Numbered from the stretch's first letter, positions 1 to 9,689 are shown. The stretch: DNA of 64,000 bases from an uncultured Paracoccaceae bacterium (GCA_947493335.1 CANLQO010000001.1:744001-808000); one strand, 5' to 3'. Notes: generated from the letters alone by a model not told the origin. Program-made: numbers and translations.

Positions 1-996
1 TGGTGGCAATTTCCTGACGGTAGTCTTGTTGGCAACCGCTTGTGGACTCAGCCAACCCCCGCTTTTGCCAACAACTGGGGCAACCTTTGGCGTGCACTGC
101 GGGAAACGGTGTCGGATGACATCTATCACGAAGGCAAGATGTTATCGGATTATCATGAGACCTCCGATGCCGTGACGGTGACCTTTCGGGACGGGGAGAC
201 GCGTGATTTTGACCTTCTCATTGGTGCGGATGGCTATAACTCTGCCGTACGTCAAAGGATGCATCCCCATGTCGAAACGGAATATGCAGGCTATGTGTTG
301 TGGCGCGGAAACTATCCCGAGGCAGACGTCACAGATACCCATCTGATCGCGGCGATGGGCGAGGAAACCGCTTGGCTGACCGTTCCCTTTCAGGGCGGGC
401 ACGGCGTACTTTACATGATCCCCAACTTTGACGGCAGCACCGCGACAGGGCAGCGCCGGGTGAACTGGGCAGTGTATGCGCCTTGCCCTGCGAGCCAACC
501 GTTGAGCGGTGTGGAATCCGTTCCCCCGGGTGGTGTCACGCAAGAGGCCTTTGCCGCGTTTCAAAAGCTGTTGGAAGATCACTTTCCCCCCGCGATCCGC
601 GACCTTATCGCCCATACCGGCCACGCAAACGTATCGATACAGCCGATCTACGACAGCGTTGTGGACACTTATGTCAGCGATAGAACGCTGCTGATTGGCG
701 ATGCGGGGACGATGACACGCCCCCATACTGCAAGTGGCGCGACAAAAGCGCTGGAGGACGCGCTGGCGCTGGAAGCACTTGCGGCCACAGCGGGTGATTT
801 GCCGGAATTGCTGGAAAGCTACGACGCGCAGCGGTGTGGGCAAGCAAAGACACTTAGCCAGATCGGTCGCCGCATCGGTCAGATGCAGGTCGTTGAAACC
901 CCCAATTGGGGGAGTATGTCGCCGAAAGACTTTGAGGACCTGCACGCCGCGATCCTGTCCGGCGAAAAGCTCTATCTTTATGGTGACAAGGTCTGA
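1..996 (+). CDS. FAD-dependent monooxygenase, 5' end outside window
   Basis: This is the C-terminal part of an aromatic-ring-hydroxylase-type flavoprotein; the frame is open from base 1, so the N-terminal Rossmann GxGxxG motif lies upstream. The visible part has the second FAD/NADPH signature LLIGADGYNSAVRQRM and the FAD-ribityl motif LIGDAGTMTRPHTASG followed by a helix rich in Ala and Leu, as in the p-hydroxybenzoate hydroxylase fold. The RPHTASG variant of the usual 'hxPxxGxG' recalls 2,6-dihydroxypyridine 3-hydroxylase relatives. The substrate cannot be told from sequence. It stands alone: the next genes run on the other strand. Confidence 0.85.
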   Translation, partial: WWQFPDGSLVGNRLWTQPTPAFANNWGNLWRALRETVSDDIYHEGKMLSDYHETSDAVTVTFRDGETRDFDLLIGADGYNSAVRQRMHPHVETEYAGYVLWRGNYPEADVTDTHLIAAMGEETAWLTVPFQGGHGVLYMIPNFDGSTATGQRRVNWAVYAPCPASQPLSGVESVPPGGVTQEAFAAFQKLLEDHFPPAIRDLIAHTGHANVSIQPIYDSVVDTYVSDRTLLIGDAGTMTRPHTASGATKALEDALALEALAATAGDLPELLESYDAQRCGQAKTLSQIGRRIGQMQVVETPNWGSMSPKDFEDLHAAILSGEKLYLYGDKV

Positions 997-1195
997 GGGA
1001 TGGTCACGGCGCGCCATGGCGTCGTTACGATCAGCCTGATGTCGCTGAAACCAAACGGTCCGGAAGGCGTCCCCAAGTCCAAATCGAATGGGCAGATCAT
1101 CGTTTCTTGATCGGGTTCAAACAATTGGGCTCTTCGCACGACCAAACACCGGGATCTCGGCCTTTGCCAATGGCCCAATGGCCGGGACAGGCGCC

Positions 1196-1543
1196 CTAGA
1201 TGCCCAAAGCCAGTGCTGCAAGCGCCAGAGCCGCTGGAACCGTTTGTGCGTAAAGCGCGGCTTTCACGGCCGTCAATGCACCCACAATGCCTGCGACAGC
1301 TACGCAAAGCAGTAAAAAGACCTGCATCGCCGTGTTTCCGGTCGCCAGTGCAAAAATCACGCCCACGCCTAGAAAGGCGTTGTAAAGGCCTTGATTGGCG
1401 GCCATCGCCTTGGTTTGGGACGCCAGTTCCGGGCTCATGCCAAAGACCTTGCGGGTGCGCGGATGTTCCCAGCGAAAGCTTTCAAGCACCATGAAATAAA
1501 GGTGAATTGCACCTACCAGCAGGGTCAGAATGCTCATGATCAT
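1196..1543 (-). CDS. DUF1304 family small membrane protein
   Basis: A 115-residue hydrophobic protein with about four membrane segments and the family pattern HLYFMVLESFRW near the N-terminus and NQGLYNAFL in the middle, which match DUF1304. The length is usual for the family (about 115-120). The longer reading frame upstream would run into the SDR gene; the start at ATG-ATC-ATG is chosen because an AGAGGA box lies about 7 bases ahead. It follows the SDR gene by only 37 bases on the same strand and is probably co-transcribed with it. The function of the family is not known to me. Confidence 0.8.
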   Translation of the reverse strand: MIMSILTLLVGAIHLYFMVLESFRWEHPRTRKVFGMSPELASQTKAMAANQGLYNAFLGVGVIFALATGNTAMQVFLLLCVAVAGIVGALTAVKAALYAQTVPAALALAALALGI

Positions 1544-1580
1544 CTGCGGTTCCTCTGCAGTGCTGTTGGGTATCTTCGGT

Positions 1581-2339
1581 TCAAACTTGACCACCTGAAA
1601 TTTGGATGGTCTGTCCATTGATGCTACGCGCGCCCTCTGAACATAACCACATCGCGGCAGATGTCGTTTCATCCACCTGCAAAAGGCGATGATGCCGGTT
1701 GCCCTTTGCGATGGCTGCCACGGCGCCCGCTTCGTCGGTGTCGAACCGGCGCATCAGGCCGGGAATCTGGTTTTGCACGATGTCGGTATCAACATAACCG
1801 GGGCAAAGGGCGTTAAAGGTGATGGGGCGGCGCATGTATTCCTCGGACAGGCCCCGGATCAGCCCGATGACGCCGTGTTTGGTTGCTGTATAGGGGATGG
1901 CCCCTTTCAAACCCCGCACCCCGGCAATCGAACTGACAACGATCATCCGCGCAGGCGTCTCTGCTTTCAGCGTGGCAAGCGCGGCTTGAAACGTCAGGAA
2001 AACCCCATCAAGATTGATCGTCATGGTGCGCCGCCAGTCCGCAAGGCTAAGGCGTTCGAATGCGCCACCCTCGGCAATGCCCGCATTGGCCACACAAATC
2101 TGCACCGGACCCCGCGCGGCCGCCGCCGCGGCGATGCCGTCACGCACCGAAGCCTCTTGAGCCACATCCATCTGCACCGGGTGTAGCCGGGGAGATGTGG
2201 CTGCGACCTCTTCCAGGACGTCCATCCGTCGGCCCGTGATTGTCACCTCTGCGCCTGCGCCAGCCAATGCCTCTGCGATGCCGCGTCCGATGCCGGTGCC
2301 GCCACCTGTGACCAATGCGTGCTTGCCTGTGTGTTCCAT
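1581..2339 (-). CDS. SDR family NAD(P)-dependent oxidoreductase
   Basis: A 252-residue classical short-chain dehydrogenase/reductase. It has the cofactor motif TGGGTGIGRG at residues 11-20, NAG at 85-87, catalytic Ser about 137, Tyr150 and Lys154 (YTATK), and a C-terminal NGQTIQISGG typical of 3-hydroxyacyl-ACP/3-hydroxybutyrate dehydrogenase-like members. The start is set at MEHTGKHALV, preceded by GGGGGTCGG; the open frame continues upstream without homology. Substrate is unassigned. It leads a two-gene unit with the DUF1304 gene and is divergent from the methyltransferase-like gene. Confidence 0.85.
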   Translation of the reverse strand: MEHTGKHALVTGGGTGIGRGIAEALAGAGAEVTITGRRMDVLEEVAATSPRLHPVQMDVAQEASVRDGIAAAAAARGPVQICVANAGIAEGGAFERLSLADWRRTMTINLDGVFLTFQAALATLKAETPARMIVVSSIAGVRGLKGAIPYTATKHGVIGLIRGLSEEYMRRPITFNALCPGYVDTDIVQNQIPGLMRRFDTDEAGAVAAIAKGNRHHRLLQVDETTSAAMWLCSEGARSINGQTIQISGGQV

Positions 2340-2406
2340 CCGACCCCCGATTGTTGTCCACAGACTATCCCGTGACAGCGAGGGGGCAAGGGGGCATGGT
2401 GGGGTC

Positions 2407-2838
2407 ATGAAATGGATTGATCTGCCGCCCTTATGGCTTTTGGCCTTTGCCGTGCTGACATGGTTCAGCGGCGGGCTGTGGACTTTGGTGCTGCCAACAT
2501 GGCTCGGCACATTGCTGGTGCTGGGCGGGCTTGCGCTGATGGTGCTTGCGATCCTGCAAATGCGGCGCAAGCGCACAACTGTGATCCCGCACATGCAGCC
2601 CGCTGCACTGGTGGATGACGGTATCTTTGCCTATAGCCGCAACCCGATCTATCTGGGCGATGCGCTGATCCTCGCCGGACTTGCGCTGCGCTGGGACGCG
2701 CCGATTGGCTTGTTGCTGGTCCCGGCCTTCATGTGGGTGATCCAGACACGCTTTATCCGCGCCGAGGAAGCGCGGCTACAATCCGCATTTGGTGCCGCTT
2801 TCACGGCCTATACCCAGCGGACCCGACGCTGGGTTTAG
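2407..2838 (+). CDS. Isoprenylcysteine carboxyl methyltransferase-like membrane protein
   Basis: A 143-residue integral membrane protein with three to four hydrophobic helices and the ICMT/PEMT signature: YSRNPIYLGD at about residues 74-83 (SAM-binding region) and a C-terminal EEARLQSAFG...Y..RTRRW motif. Bacterial members are assumed to methylate lipid or small hydrophobic substrates, but the true substrate is unknown. The start is the ATG following TGGGGTC; the reading frame upstream is antisense to the SDR gene and is not counted. Confidence 0.8.
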   Translation: MKWIDLPPLWLLAFAVLTWFSGGLWTLVLPTWLGTLLVLGGLALMVLAILQMRRKRTTVIPHMQPAALVDDGIFAYSRNPIYLGDALILAGLALRWDAPIGLLLVPAFMWVIQTRFIRAEEARLQSAFGAAFTAYTQRTRRWV

Positions 2839-2933
2839 CGTAAACACTGTTCAGAACGCCGGACGTTCCCTTGTGAAATATTCTTGCGCGCTATAATCAA
2901 CCGCCAAAGCTGACCGCCAAAGGGGGATCCTTC

Positions 2934-4508
2934 GTGAAAATCGGTACGCCAAAGGAAACATTTGAGGGCGAAGCCCGCGTCGCCATGACGCCTGCATCGG
3001 CCAAGGACCTGCAAAAGTTAGGCCATGAATGTCTGATCGAAACCGGGGCAGGTGCCTTGGCCGGGTTCTCTGACGCTGATTACAAGGATGCGGGCGTCAA
3101 GGTGGTCAAGACCGCCGCTGCATTGTTCAAAGAGGCCGATACAGTCGCCAAGGTCCGTGCACCCTCTGACGCCGAAATGAAGAAATTGCGCGACGGTCAG
3201 ACGCTGATCTCTTTCTTCTCGCCCGTCGCTGATGAAGCCAAGATGCAGGCGGCGGCCAAGAAAGGCACCACCGTCATCGCGATGGAGATGATCCCGCGTA
3301 TTTCCCGCGCCCAGAAGATGGACGCGCTGTCATCCATGGCCAATATCGCAGGTTATCGCGCGGTGATCGAAGCGGGGAACAACTTTGGCCGCTTCTTTAC
3401 CGGTCAGATCACCGCTGCTGGTAAGGTCCCGCCTGCCAAGGTGCTGGTTGTCGGCGCTGGTGTTGCGGGCCTTGCCGCTATTGGCACGTCCACCTCGCTT
3501 GGTGCCATCACGCTGGCGTTTGACGTCCGTCCGGAAGTGGCGGAACAGGTTGAATCGATGGGCGCCGAATTCGTCTACCTCGACTTTGAGGAAGAACAGC
3601 AGGATGGTGCGGCAACCGGTGGCTATGCCTCTGTTTCCTCACCGGAATTCCGCGAAGCCCAGCTTGCCAAGTTCCGCGAACTGGCGCCCGAAGTTGACAT
3701 CGTCATCACGACGGCCCTGATCCCCAACCGCGAAGCGCCAGAGCTTTGGACCGAGGATATGGTCAAGTCCATGAAGCCCGGTTCGGTGATTGTCGACCTT
3801 GCTGCCGAAAAAGGCGGTAACTGCAAACTGACCGTCGCGGATGAAAAGATCGTGACCGACAACGGCGTGACGATTATCGGCTACACCGATTTCCCCAGCC
3901 GGATGGCCACACAGGCCTCGACGCTTTATGCCACCAATATCCGCCACTTGATGACGGATCTGACGCCGGAAAAGGACGGCGTTGTGGTGCATGACATGGA
4001 AGATGACGTCATCCGGGGTGCTACAATCGCCTACGCCAAAGAGGTTACCTTCCCGCCGCCACCCCCCAAGGTGACCGCCATCGCTGCGGCCCCCAAGAAG
4101 GAAGCGCCAAAGGAACTGACACCAGAAGAGTTGCGCGCAAAAGAGGTTGCCGAGTTCAAGCAACAGACGCGCAATCAGGTCACGCTTTTGACCGTCGGCG
4201 CGGCAGCCTTGTTGCTGGTCGGCCTCGTCGCCCCGGCAAGCTTCATGCAGCACTTTATCGTCTTTGTGCTGTCGGTCTTTGTCGGCTTTCAGGTGATTTG
4301 GGGCGTGGCGCATTCGCTGCACACCCCGCTCATGGCGGTCACAAACGCGATTTCCTCGATCATCATTCTGGGTGCGCTGATGCAGATCGGCTCTGGCTCA
4401 TGGCTTGTGATGATCCTCGCGGCGGCTTCGGTCTTTATGGCCGGTATCAACATTTTCGGCGGCTTCATGGTGACACGGCGGATGCTCGCCATGTTCCAGA
4501 AGTCTTAA
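2934..4508 (+). CDS. pntA: NAD(P) transhydrogenase subunit alpha
   Basis: Subunit alpha of the proton-pumping transhydrogenase, which uses the proton gradient to make NADPH from NADH. The 524 residues carry the N-terminal [20 protein letters not shown] segment, the NAD-binding [16 protein letters not shown] fold (about residues 171-186), the mobile-loop region [11 protein letters not shown], a Pro/Lys-rich linker (about 375-400) and four C-terminal membrane helices. It is therefore the fused E. coli-like form and not the split PntAa/PntAb form. It uses a GTG start preceded by AGGGGGATCC. pntB follows after 12 bases. Confidence 0.95.
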   Translation: MKIGTPKETFEGEARVAMTPASAKDLQKLGHECLIETGAGALAGFSDADYKDAGVKVVKTAAALFKEADTVAKVRAPSDAEMKKLRDGQTLISFFSPVADEAKMQAAAKKGTTVIAMEMIPRISRAQKMDALSSMANIAGYRAVIEAGNNFGRFFTGQITAAGKVPPAKVLVVGAGVAGLAAIGTSTSLGAITLAFDVRPEVAEQVESMGAEFVYLDFEEEQQDGAATGGYASVSSPEFREAQLAKFRELAPEVDIVITTALIPNREAPELWTEDMVKSMKPGSVIVDLAAEKGGNCKLTVADEKIVTDNGVTIIGYTDFPSRMATQASTLYATNIRHLMTDLTPEKDGVVVHDMEDDVIRGATIAYAKEVTFPPPPPKVTAIAAAPKKEAPKELTPEELRAKEVAEFKQQTRNQVTLLTVGAAALLLVGLVAPASFMQHFIVFVLSVFVGFQVIWGVAHSLHTPLMAVTNAISSIIILGALMQIGSGSWLVMILAAASVFMAGINIFGGFMVTRRMLAMFQKS

Positions 4509-4520
4509 GGGAGAAGAGTA

Positions 4521-6032
4521 ATGGATTTCGGTTTCACAACAGCGGCTTACGTGGTCGCAGCCGTTCTTTTCATCTTCTCTCTGGGCGGGTTGTCCGGGCA
4601 GGAAAGCGCAAAGCGGGCCGTCTGGTATGGCATCGTCGGCATGGCTCTGGCGGTGGTCGCTACGCTGCTGGGGCCGGGTGCTGGCCTGTGGCTCTTGTCG
4701 CTGGTGCTGATTGCGGCCGGTGGTTTTATCGGGATGCAGCTTTCGCAGCGCGTACAGATGACGCAGATGCCGGAACTTGTCGCGGCTATGCACAGTCTCG
4801 TGGGCTTGGCTGCAGTCTTTGTCGGCCTCAACGCGCATATTGAGATCGGCCGCGTCGCGGCCGCATTTGCCAGTGCGGAGTTGCCCTTCCCGCAGCTTGA
4901 CTACGGCAGCCTGACCGGCGCGGCAAAGGATGTCGCCAGCGAATTCCGTGGCTTTGCCGCCATCGTTGCCAAGAAAACAGGGGTCGAGATTAACATCCTG
5001 CGCGTCGAATTGGTGCTGGGCATCTGGATCGGCGCGGTGACCTTTACCGGCTCTGTTATCGCTTATGCAAAGCTTTCGGGCGATTCCAGCCTCTTGCCGT
5101 TCAGCGTGGACACGGCGGCCAAGAAACTTCCGGGCGGGCATCTGCTGAACATCGCAGCCGCTGCGCTCTCGGTCATCTGCCTGATCTGGTATCTGGCCTC
5201 TGGTGCGACGCTGCCGCTGTTCCTACTAACGCTCGCGGGCCTGTTCATCGGCTACCACCTGATCATGGGCATCGGCGGCGCGGACATGCCTGTCGTGGTC
5301 TCGATGCTCAACAGCTACTCTGGCTGGGCGGCCGCAGCCATCGGCTTCTCGCTTGGCAATGACCTCTTGATCGTTGTTGGTGCGCTTGTGGGCTCCTCCG
5401 GTGCGATCCTTTCCTACATCATGTGTAAGGCGATGAACCGCAGCTTTGTCTCGGTCATCCTGGGCGGCTTCGGCGGCCCCGCGGGTGAGCAGATGGCCGT
5501 AGAAGGTGAGCAGGTCGCGATTGATGCTGATGGCGTGGCAGTGGCCCTGAATGAGGCGGATAGCGTCATCATCATCCCCGGCTACGGCATGGCCGTCGCT
5601 CAGGCGCAAACAGCGGTGGCCGAACTGGTCAAAAAGCTGCGCGCCAAGGGCAAGAACGTTCGTTTTGCCATCCACCCGGTCGCGGGCCGTCTGCCCGGGC
5701 ATATGAACGTGCTGCTGGCCGAGGCCAAAGTGCCTTATGACATCGTGATGGAGATGGACGAGATCAACGACGACTTCCCTGATACGGACGTCGCCATTGT
5801 CATCGGCTCCAATGATATCGTGAACCCTGCGGCGCAAGACGATCCCAACAGCCCCATCGCTGGCATGCCGGTGCTGGAATGCTGGAAGGCCAAACAGGTC
5901 TTTGTGTCCAAGCGCGGGCAGGGAACGGGCTATTCGGGCATCGAAAATCCGCTGTTCTTCAAGGACAACACGCGGATGTTCTATGGCGATGCCAAGGCCT
6001 CGCTCGATAGCTTGCTGCCCAAGATCGACTGA
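4521..6032 (+). CDS. pntB: NAD(P) transhydrogenase subunit beta
   Basis: A 503-residue subunit with roughly nine N-terminal membrane helices forming the proton channel, followed by the NADP(H)-binding domain III (from about residue 330). Domain III shows [32 protein letters not shown], and the [14 protein letters not shown] / [11 protein letters not shown] loops that bind NADP. The RBS AAGGGAGAAG lies just ahead of the ATG. It completes the transhydrogenase with PntA and ends directly before a strong intrinsic terminator. Confidence 0.95.
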   Translation: MDFGFTTAAYVVAAVLFIFSLGGLSGQESAKRAVWYGIVGMALAVVATLLGPGAGLWLLSLVLIAAGGFIGMQLSQRVQMTQMPELVAAMHSLVGLAAVFVGLNAHIEIGRVAAAFASAELPFPQLDYGSLTGAAKDVASEFRGFAAIVAKKTGVEINILRVELVLGIWIGAVTFTGSVIAYAKLSGDSSLLPFSVDTAAKKLPGGHLLNIAAAALSVICLIWYLASGATLPLFLLTLAGLFIGYHLIMGIGGADMPVVVSMLNSYSGWAAAAIGFSLGNDLLIVVGALVGSSGAILSYIMCKAMNRSFVSVILGGFGGPAGEQMAVEGEQVAIDADGVAVALNEADSVIIIPGYGMAVAQAQTAVAELVKKLRAKGKNVRFAIHPVAGRLPGHMNVLLAEAKVPYDIVMEMDEINDDFPDTDVAIVIGSNDIVNPAAQDDPNSPIAGMPVLECWKAKQVFVSKRGQGTGYSGIENPLFFKDNTRMFYGDAKASLDSLLPKID

Positions 6033-6056
6033 TCTGGCAACACCCCCGAACACGCA

Positions 6057-6086
6057 ACGCCCGGCCCGCAACGGCCGGGCGTTTTT
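6057..6086 (+). terminator. Intrinsic terminator of pntAB
   Basis: A perfect 10-base stem (ACGCCCGGCC / GGCCGGGCGT) with a six-base loop is followed by TTTTT, 24 bases after the pntB stop codon. Confidence 0.9.
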
Positions 6087-6204
6087 CGTGAAAAGACAAA
6101 CCATATCAAGAGCTTGCCATGCCCGTCAACACTGCGTTTCCTTGCAGGGACGCAGGACACGCCGTACAATTCTCGACATCGTTAACGTTGAGAGTAGATC
6201 GAAG

Positions 6205-6876
6205 ATGAGAGTTCAGAACGGGGCATTGGCAATGGTGGTTCTGGTCGGGCTGGCCGCTTGTGGCGGCAGTTCCGTCCCGGTCGTGGTGACAGAACCGGAC
6301 CCTTTTGATGCCTTTCTTGAACGCCGCGACGCGGGCGTGACGCTGATCGAAAACCTGCCAAAGTTCGGCACGACCCATGCCGCCATGCCTGACAGCGGCA
6401 GCGCGCAGTTCAGCGGTGCGGCGGGCATGATCATCGATCCCGTGTTCGAAACGGATGCTGACGATGTTTATGTGCTTGGCGATGTTGCCTTAACCGCGCG
6501 GTTTGCCGGGAATGGTTCGGTGACCGGAGAGATCACCAACATGCAAGGCACGCAGGGCACGACGCGTGCAAACAGCACCTTCTTTGATGTGGGTGGACGT
6601 ATCGCAATCGGGACAAATCGCTCGCAAATCGGAAACGTGCCCGAAGACGGCCTCGACCCCAACCAGTTCCTTGCGGATTATCGCGGGCGTATCACAACGC
6701 CTGATGACCGATATGACATCTCTGGCTTTGTGGTTGGTCGCTTTCTTGGCACCGACCCGTCCCGCCCGCAAGCGCCGATGAAGGGCCTGACGGCCAACAG
6801 CGTCAGCGGCCTTTCCATCGACAGCGATGGTGATGATGCCGAGGTTTTTCTTGAGATTGGTGCGACCCGAAACTGA
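6205..6876 (+). CDS. Exported lipoprotein, transferrin-binding-protein-like barrel
   Basis: A 223-residue protein with a lipoprotein signal peptide (MRVQNGALAMVVLVGLAAC; lipobox LAAC, acylated Cys19). The mature part is Gly/Asp/Asn-rich, with alternating beta strands and the pattern 'ARFAGNGSVTGEITNMQG' then 'F...GRI', reminding me of the small C-terminal beta-barrel of TbpB/factor-H-binding-protein-type lipoproteins. That fold assignment is an inference. The ATG is chosen because it opens the signal peptide; the longer frame overlaps pntB. It is paralogous to the next gene. Confidence 0.75.
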   Translation: MRVQNGALAMVVLVGLAACGGSSVPVVVTEPDPFDAFLERRDAGVTLIENLPKFGTTHAAMPDSGSAQFSGAAGMIIDPVFETDADDVYVLGDVALTARFAGNGSVTGEITNMQGTQGTTRANSTFFDVGGRIAIGTNRSQIGNVPEDGLDPNQFLADYRGRITTPDDRYDISGFVVGRFLGTDPSRPQAPMKGLTANSVSGLSIDSDGDDAEVFLEIGATRN

Positions 6877-6966
6877 ACCGTGCCTTGAAACAGATCGCAT
6901 TAGCGAATTGTTGGTGAATCGCGATTAAGGACATTCCTGCCACGCTGAACAAGGTAGGAAGGGCAT

Positions 6967-7698
6967 ATGCGACTGTCGCGCGTTTGCGCATATTTTCTGT
7001 TTGCCTGTCTGTTGACTTTGGCGGGTTGCGGCGGTGCTGGCGGCACTGGTCCCGTGACGACAAACGACCCGCCGCCCGTAACCGTCACGCTGGCAAACGA
7101 AAGCTTTGGACCCTCTCGATTTGAGCAGTTCCAGACCCGCGCGGACCGGCTCGCTGCGATTACGGCTGAGGTGGCAGAGTTGTCCGGCACGCAATTCAAG
7201 GCTGTCCCGTCCACGGGAACTGCGTATTTTGCCGGGATGTCGGGGCTGCGGATAAATGCTGACGGCGCCCGCAATCTGCCAGAGATCAATCTGCTTGGGT
7301 ACGCCGAACTTGTCACCGATTTTGGTGCAGACACGGTTGCGGGTCAAATCATCAACCTGCAGGGCCATCAAGGGCGCAGCCCGTCAGATGGGGGCATCGT
7401 CAATGTTGATGGTGCGATCCTGATCGGCGAAAACCAAAGCCAGATCGGTGTGGCCCCGGACCCGTCTCTGGGCGAGGCGCAGAACCGGTTTTATGCCGAC
7501 TACGCCGGAAACCTGCGATCAGAACTGGGTACGATGCAGATATCCGGGGGCCTGACTGGCATCTTGCGCGGGACCCGCGTGAACCAGCCTGCCGACCAAT
7601 CCAATGTCAAAGCGGTTGAAGCGTCGGATTCCGCACCGGTGATCCGCGTGGATGGCGTCGCACGCAGCGGATCTGTCACCGTCGTCGGACGGAACTGA
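6967..7698 (+). CDS. Exported lipoprotein, paralogue of the preceding gene
   Basis: A 243-residue lipoprotein (lipobox LAGC after [17 protein letters not shown]) preceded by AGGAAGGG. It shares with its neighbour an N-terminal 'F.....R', then 'G.A.F.G..G', 'L.G.A.L...F....V.G.I.N.QG.QG', 'GENQSQIG' against 'GTNRSQIG', and 'ADY.G......G...ISG', so the two arose by tandem duplication. Localisation is presumably the outer membrane because the residue after Cys is Gly. Function unknown. Its last 23 bases overlap the 3' end of the convergent pseudouridine synthase gene. Confidence 0.75.
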   Translation: MRLSRVCAYFLFACLLTLAGCGGAGGTGPVTTNDPPPVTVTLANESFGPSRFEQFQTRADRLAAITAEVAELSGTQFKAVPSTGTAYFAGMSGLRINADGARNLPEINLLGYAELVTDFGADTVAGQIINLQGHQGRSPSDGGIVNVDGAILIGENQSQIGVAPDPSLGEAQNRFYADYAGNLRSELGTMQISGGLTGILRGTRVNQPADQSNVKAVEASDSAPVIRVDGVARSGSVTVVGRN

Positions 7699-8275
7699 AG
7701 GGACGGGCAGGGGCCTCTGCCCAGGTGCCGGGGGACAGACCCGCAACCGACCAATCCCCCACAGACCAACGGACCAGCCGCAGCGTCGGAAAGCCCACAT
7801 GCGCCGTCATCCGTCGCACCTGCCTGTTACGACCTTCGCGCAGCGTGACCTCAATCCAGCGATCCGGCACCGATTTGCGAAACCGCACAGGTGGGACACG
7901 GTCCCAAAGGGCAGGCGGGTCGATCAGCCGGACGCCTGCGGGCTTCGTCGGCCCGTCTTTCAGCGTCACACCATCACGCAAGGGTTGCAAATCCGCATCA
8001 GTCGGCGCGCCTTCGACCTGAACCAGATAGGTCTTGGCCGCCTTGTGGCGCGGGTCCGCAATCTGCGCCTGCATCCGCCCATCATCCGTCAGCACCAATA
8101 ATCCTTCGCTGTCCCGGTCCAGACGTCCCGCTGGATAAACCCCTGGTATGTCAATGAAATTTGACAAAGTGGGCCGCGGAGAGGGGCTGCGTGCATCCGT
8201 AAATTGCGACAGCACACCATAGGGTTTGTTGAACAGGATCACACGGGCCATGGCGCGATGCTTAGCCTGATCCAT
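7676..8275 (-). CDS. Pseudouridine synthase, RsuA/RluE family
   Basis: A 199-residue protein lacking the S4 domain and matching the short RluE-type (23S rRNA pseudouridine synthase) architecture. It has the start-region [14 protein letters not shown], the catalytic [14 protein letters not shown] motif with catalytic Asp near residue 53, KTYLVQVEG, and the C-terminal [11 protein letters not shown] loop. The first ATG is used because GGACGGGGGC lies ahead; an internal ATG eight codons later has no RBS. It converges on, and overlaps by 23 bases, the lipoprotein gene. RluE is the likeliest identity but the modified position cannot be read from sequence. Confidence 0.85.
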   Translation of the reverse strand: MDQAKHRAMARVILFNKPYGVLSQFTDARSPSPRPTLSNFIDIPGVYPAGRLDRDSEGLLVLTDDGRMQAQIADPRHKAAKTYLVQVEGAPTDADLQPLRDGVTLKDGPTKPAGVRLIDPPALWDRVPPVRFRKSVPDRWIEVTLREGRNRQVRRMTAHVGFPTLRLVRWSVGDWSVAGLSPGTWAEAPARPFSSVRRR

Positions 8276-8399
8276 GCGCCCCCGTCCACGCCGTTATGAA
8301 TTCTTCACCATGGTGCATTTTGCATCTTGCACGAATCCGCAAGTGGTCTAAATGGGCGCTCATAGACGCCAACGCACGCGCCTCTGGCCTGCAACCTGC

Positions 8400-8489
8400 A
8401 TGAGTTTATGTAGCGACGGTAACGTCTCCCTTGGAACTGAGCGGTCTGTGCCAGCACATGCTGGAATGGCCGGGTCTTTTGGAGATTGA
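8400..8489 (+). CDS. Possible 29-residue leader peptide ahead of ornithine decarboxylase
   Basis: An ATG-to-TGA reading frame fills the structured leader and ends three bases before the decarboxylase start codon, so its stop lies inside the stem that would mask the RBS. The peptide begins MSLCSDGNVSLG and ends AGSFGD. It has no good Shine-Dalgarno sequence of its own. The gamma-proteobacterial speF operon is known to be controlled by an ornithine-sensing leader peptide; this frame has no resemblance to that peptide that I can see, so the parallel is only positional. Confidence 0.3.
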   Translation: MSLCSDGNVSLGTERSVPAHAGMAGSFGD

Positions 8490-8492
8490 CCC
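8400..8492 (+). promoter_or_regulatory. Structured leader of ornithine decarboxylase (speF-type candidate)
   Basis: The mRNA leader directly before the decarboxylase folds into several elements: GACG-GTAA-CGTC (8415-8426, a GNRA-type loop), CCAGC-ACAT-GCTGG (8451-8464), and GGGTC/GACCC (8472-8476 / 8488-8492), whose loop holds the GGAG ribosome-binding site and whose 3' arm touches the start codon. Closing that last stem would hide the RBS. Alphaproteobacteria are known to have a conserved speF RNA motif upstream of ornithine decarboxylase; I propose this is a member, but could not compare it with the covariance model. A weak promoter (TTGCAC at 8327, TCTAAA at 8347) lies upstream. Confidence 0.55.
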
Positions 8493-9659
8493 ATGATGCA
8501 TGCCCCCGGCGCCTTTGCGCCTTCTTTCGCTGTCAAATCCCGTCTGGATGCTTATGTCGCTGATCGCGACTTTGACAAACCGACCCTTGTGATCGACGTG
8601 GACCGGGTTGAGACCCAGTTCAACGCGCTCAAGGCGGGCCTTGGTCGCGCTGACATCCACTATGCTGTCAAGGCCAACCCCGCCCGCGAAATCATCGCGC
8701 GGCTCGTGGATTTGGGCAGCCATTTTGATGCCGCATCGCGTGAAGAGATCCGGTTGTGCCTCAGCGAAGGTGCCGCGCCGTCAGAGGTGTCATTTGGCAA
8801 CACGATCAAGCGCGCCTCTGACATCGCCTGGGCGCATGATCAGGGCATCACGCTTTTTGCCGCTGACGCCGAAGAAGAGCTCGAAAAAATCGCCGCTCAC
8901 GCCCCCGGCGCGCGCGTCTACATCCGCCTGATCGTTGAGGTGTCAGAGGCCGACTGGCCCTTGTCGCGCAAATTCGGGTGTGATCGTGACACTGCGATGC
9001 GCTTGCTGGACGTTGCCAAGGCGCTTGGCCTGAACCCGGTTGGTTTTTCTTTCCACGTCGGCTCTCAGACCCGCCGGGCCGAAATGTGGGCACCGACGCT
9101 GGATCAGATGTCGGCGATCTGGAAAGCCGCCAAGGATGCGGGCCACGACCTGACACTGCTAAACATCGGCGGCGGCTTCCCGGCGTTCTATGGTGAGGAA
9201 ATTCAGGCCCCCACCGATTACGCCGCCGCCGTCATGGACCTGATCGAGGCGCGCTTTGCGGGCGTTGCCCAGATCATGGCAGAACCGGGTCGCGGCATGG
9301 TGGCCGAGGCGGGCGTGATCGTGGCCGAGGTCATGCTGGTCAGCCGCAAGTCTGATCGCGATATGCATCGCTGGGTCTACCTCGACATTGGGCGTTTCTC
9401 TGGCCTGGCCGAGACCGAGGGCGAGGCGATCCGCTATCAGTTTGAAACACTGCGTGACGCTGATCCGATGGGCCCTTGCATCATGGCTGGCCCGTCGTGT
9501 GACAGCGCGGATGTGCTTTATGAAAAGCGGCCGATGCAACTGCCGCTCACGTTGAAATCGGGCGACCGGGTGCTGATCCGCAACACCGGGGCCTATACCT
9601 CGACCTATTCCTCGGTCTGCTTCAACGGCTTCCCGCCGTTGGATGTGGTTGTGATCTAA
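8493..9659 (+). CDS. Ornithine decarboxylase, fold III (eukaryotic-type)
   Basis: A 388-residue pyridoxal-phosphate enzyme of the alanine-racemase-fold decarboxylases, expected to make putrescine from ornithine in polyamine synthesis. The PLP lysine sits in IHYAVKANP (about residue 57), the phosphate-binding loop is NIGGGFP, EPGRG follows near residue 264, and the catalytic Cys-Asp is in GPSCDSADVLYE (about 330). Alphaproteobacterial members can also take lysine, and sequence alone does not settle this. The RBS TTGGAG lies in the leader hairpin, suggesting translational control by polyamine or ornithine. Confidence 0.9.
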   Translation: MMHAPGAFAPSFAVKSRLDAYVADRDFDKPTLVIDVDRVETQFNALKAGLGRADIHYAVKANPAREIIARLVDLGSHFDAASREEIRLCLSEGAAPSEVSFGNTIKRASDIAWAHDQGITLFAADAEEELEKIAAHAPGARVYIRLIVEVSEADWPLSRKFGCDRDTAMRLLDVAKALGLNPVGFSFHVGSQTRRAEMWAPTLDQMSAIWKAAKDAGHDLTLLNIGGGFPAFYGEEIQAPTDYAAAVMDLIEARFAGVAQIMAEPGRGMVAEAGVIVAEVMLVSRKSDRDMHRWVYLDIGRFSGLAETEGEAIRYQFETLRDADPMGPCIMAGPSCDSADVLYEKRPMQLPLTLKSGDRVLIRNTGAYTSTYSSVCFNGFPPLDVVVI

Positions 9660-9689
9660 GGGTAATTGCATTCCCCCATGTCACGAAAG

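Noticed and set aside
997-1195. Short frames in the gap after the monooxygenase gene
   Set aside because: No ribosome-binding site, domain or hydrophobic pattern; I see nothing functional in this 199-base gap.
7699-7745. GGGGCCTCTGCCC run resembling the first hairpin of the interspersed element
   Set aside because: It lies within the pseudouridine synthase gene and lacks the AAGTATTTTTGACCAG tail.
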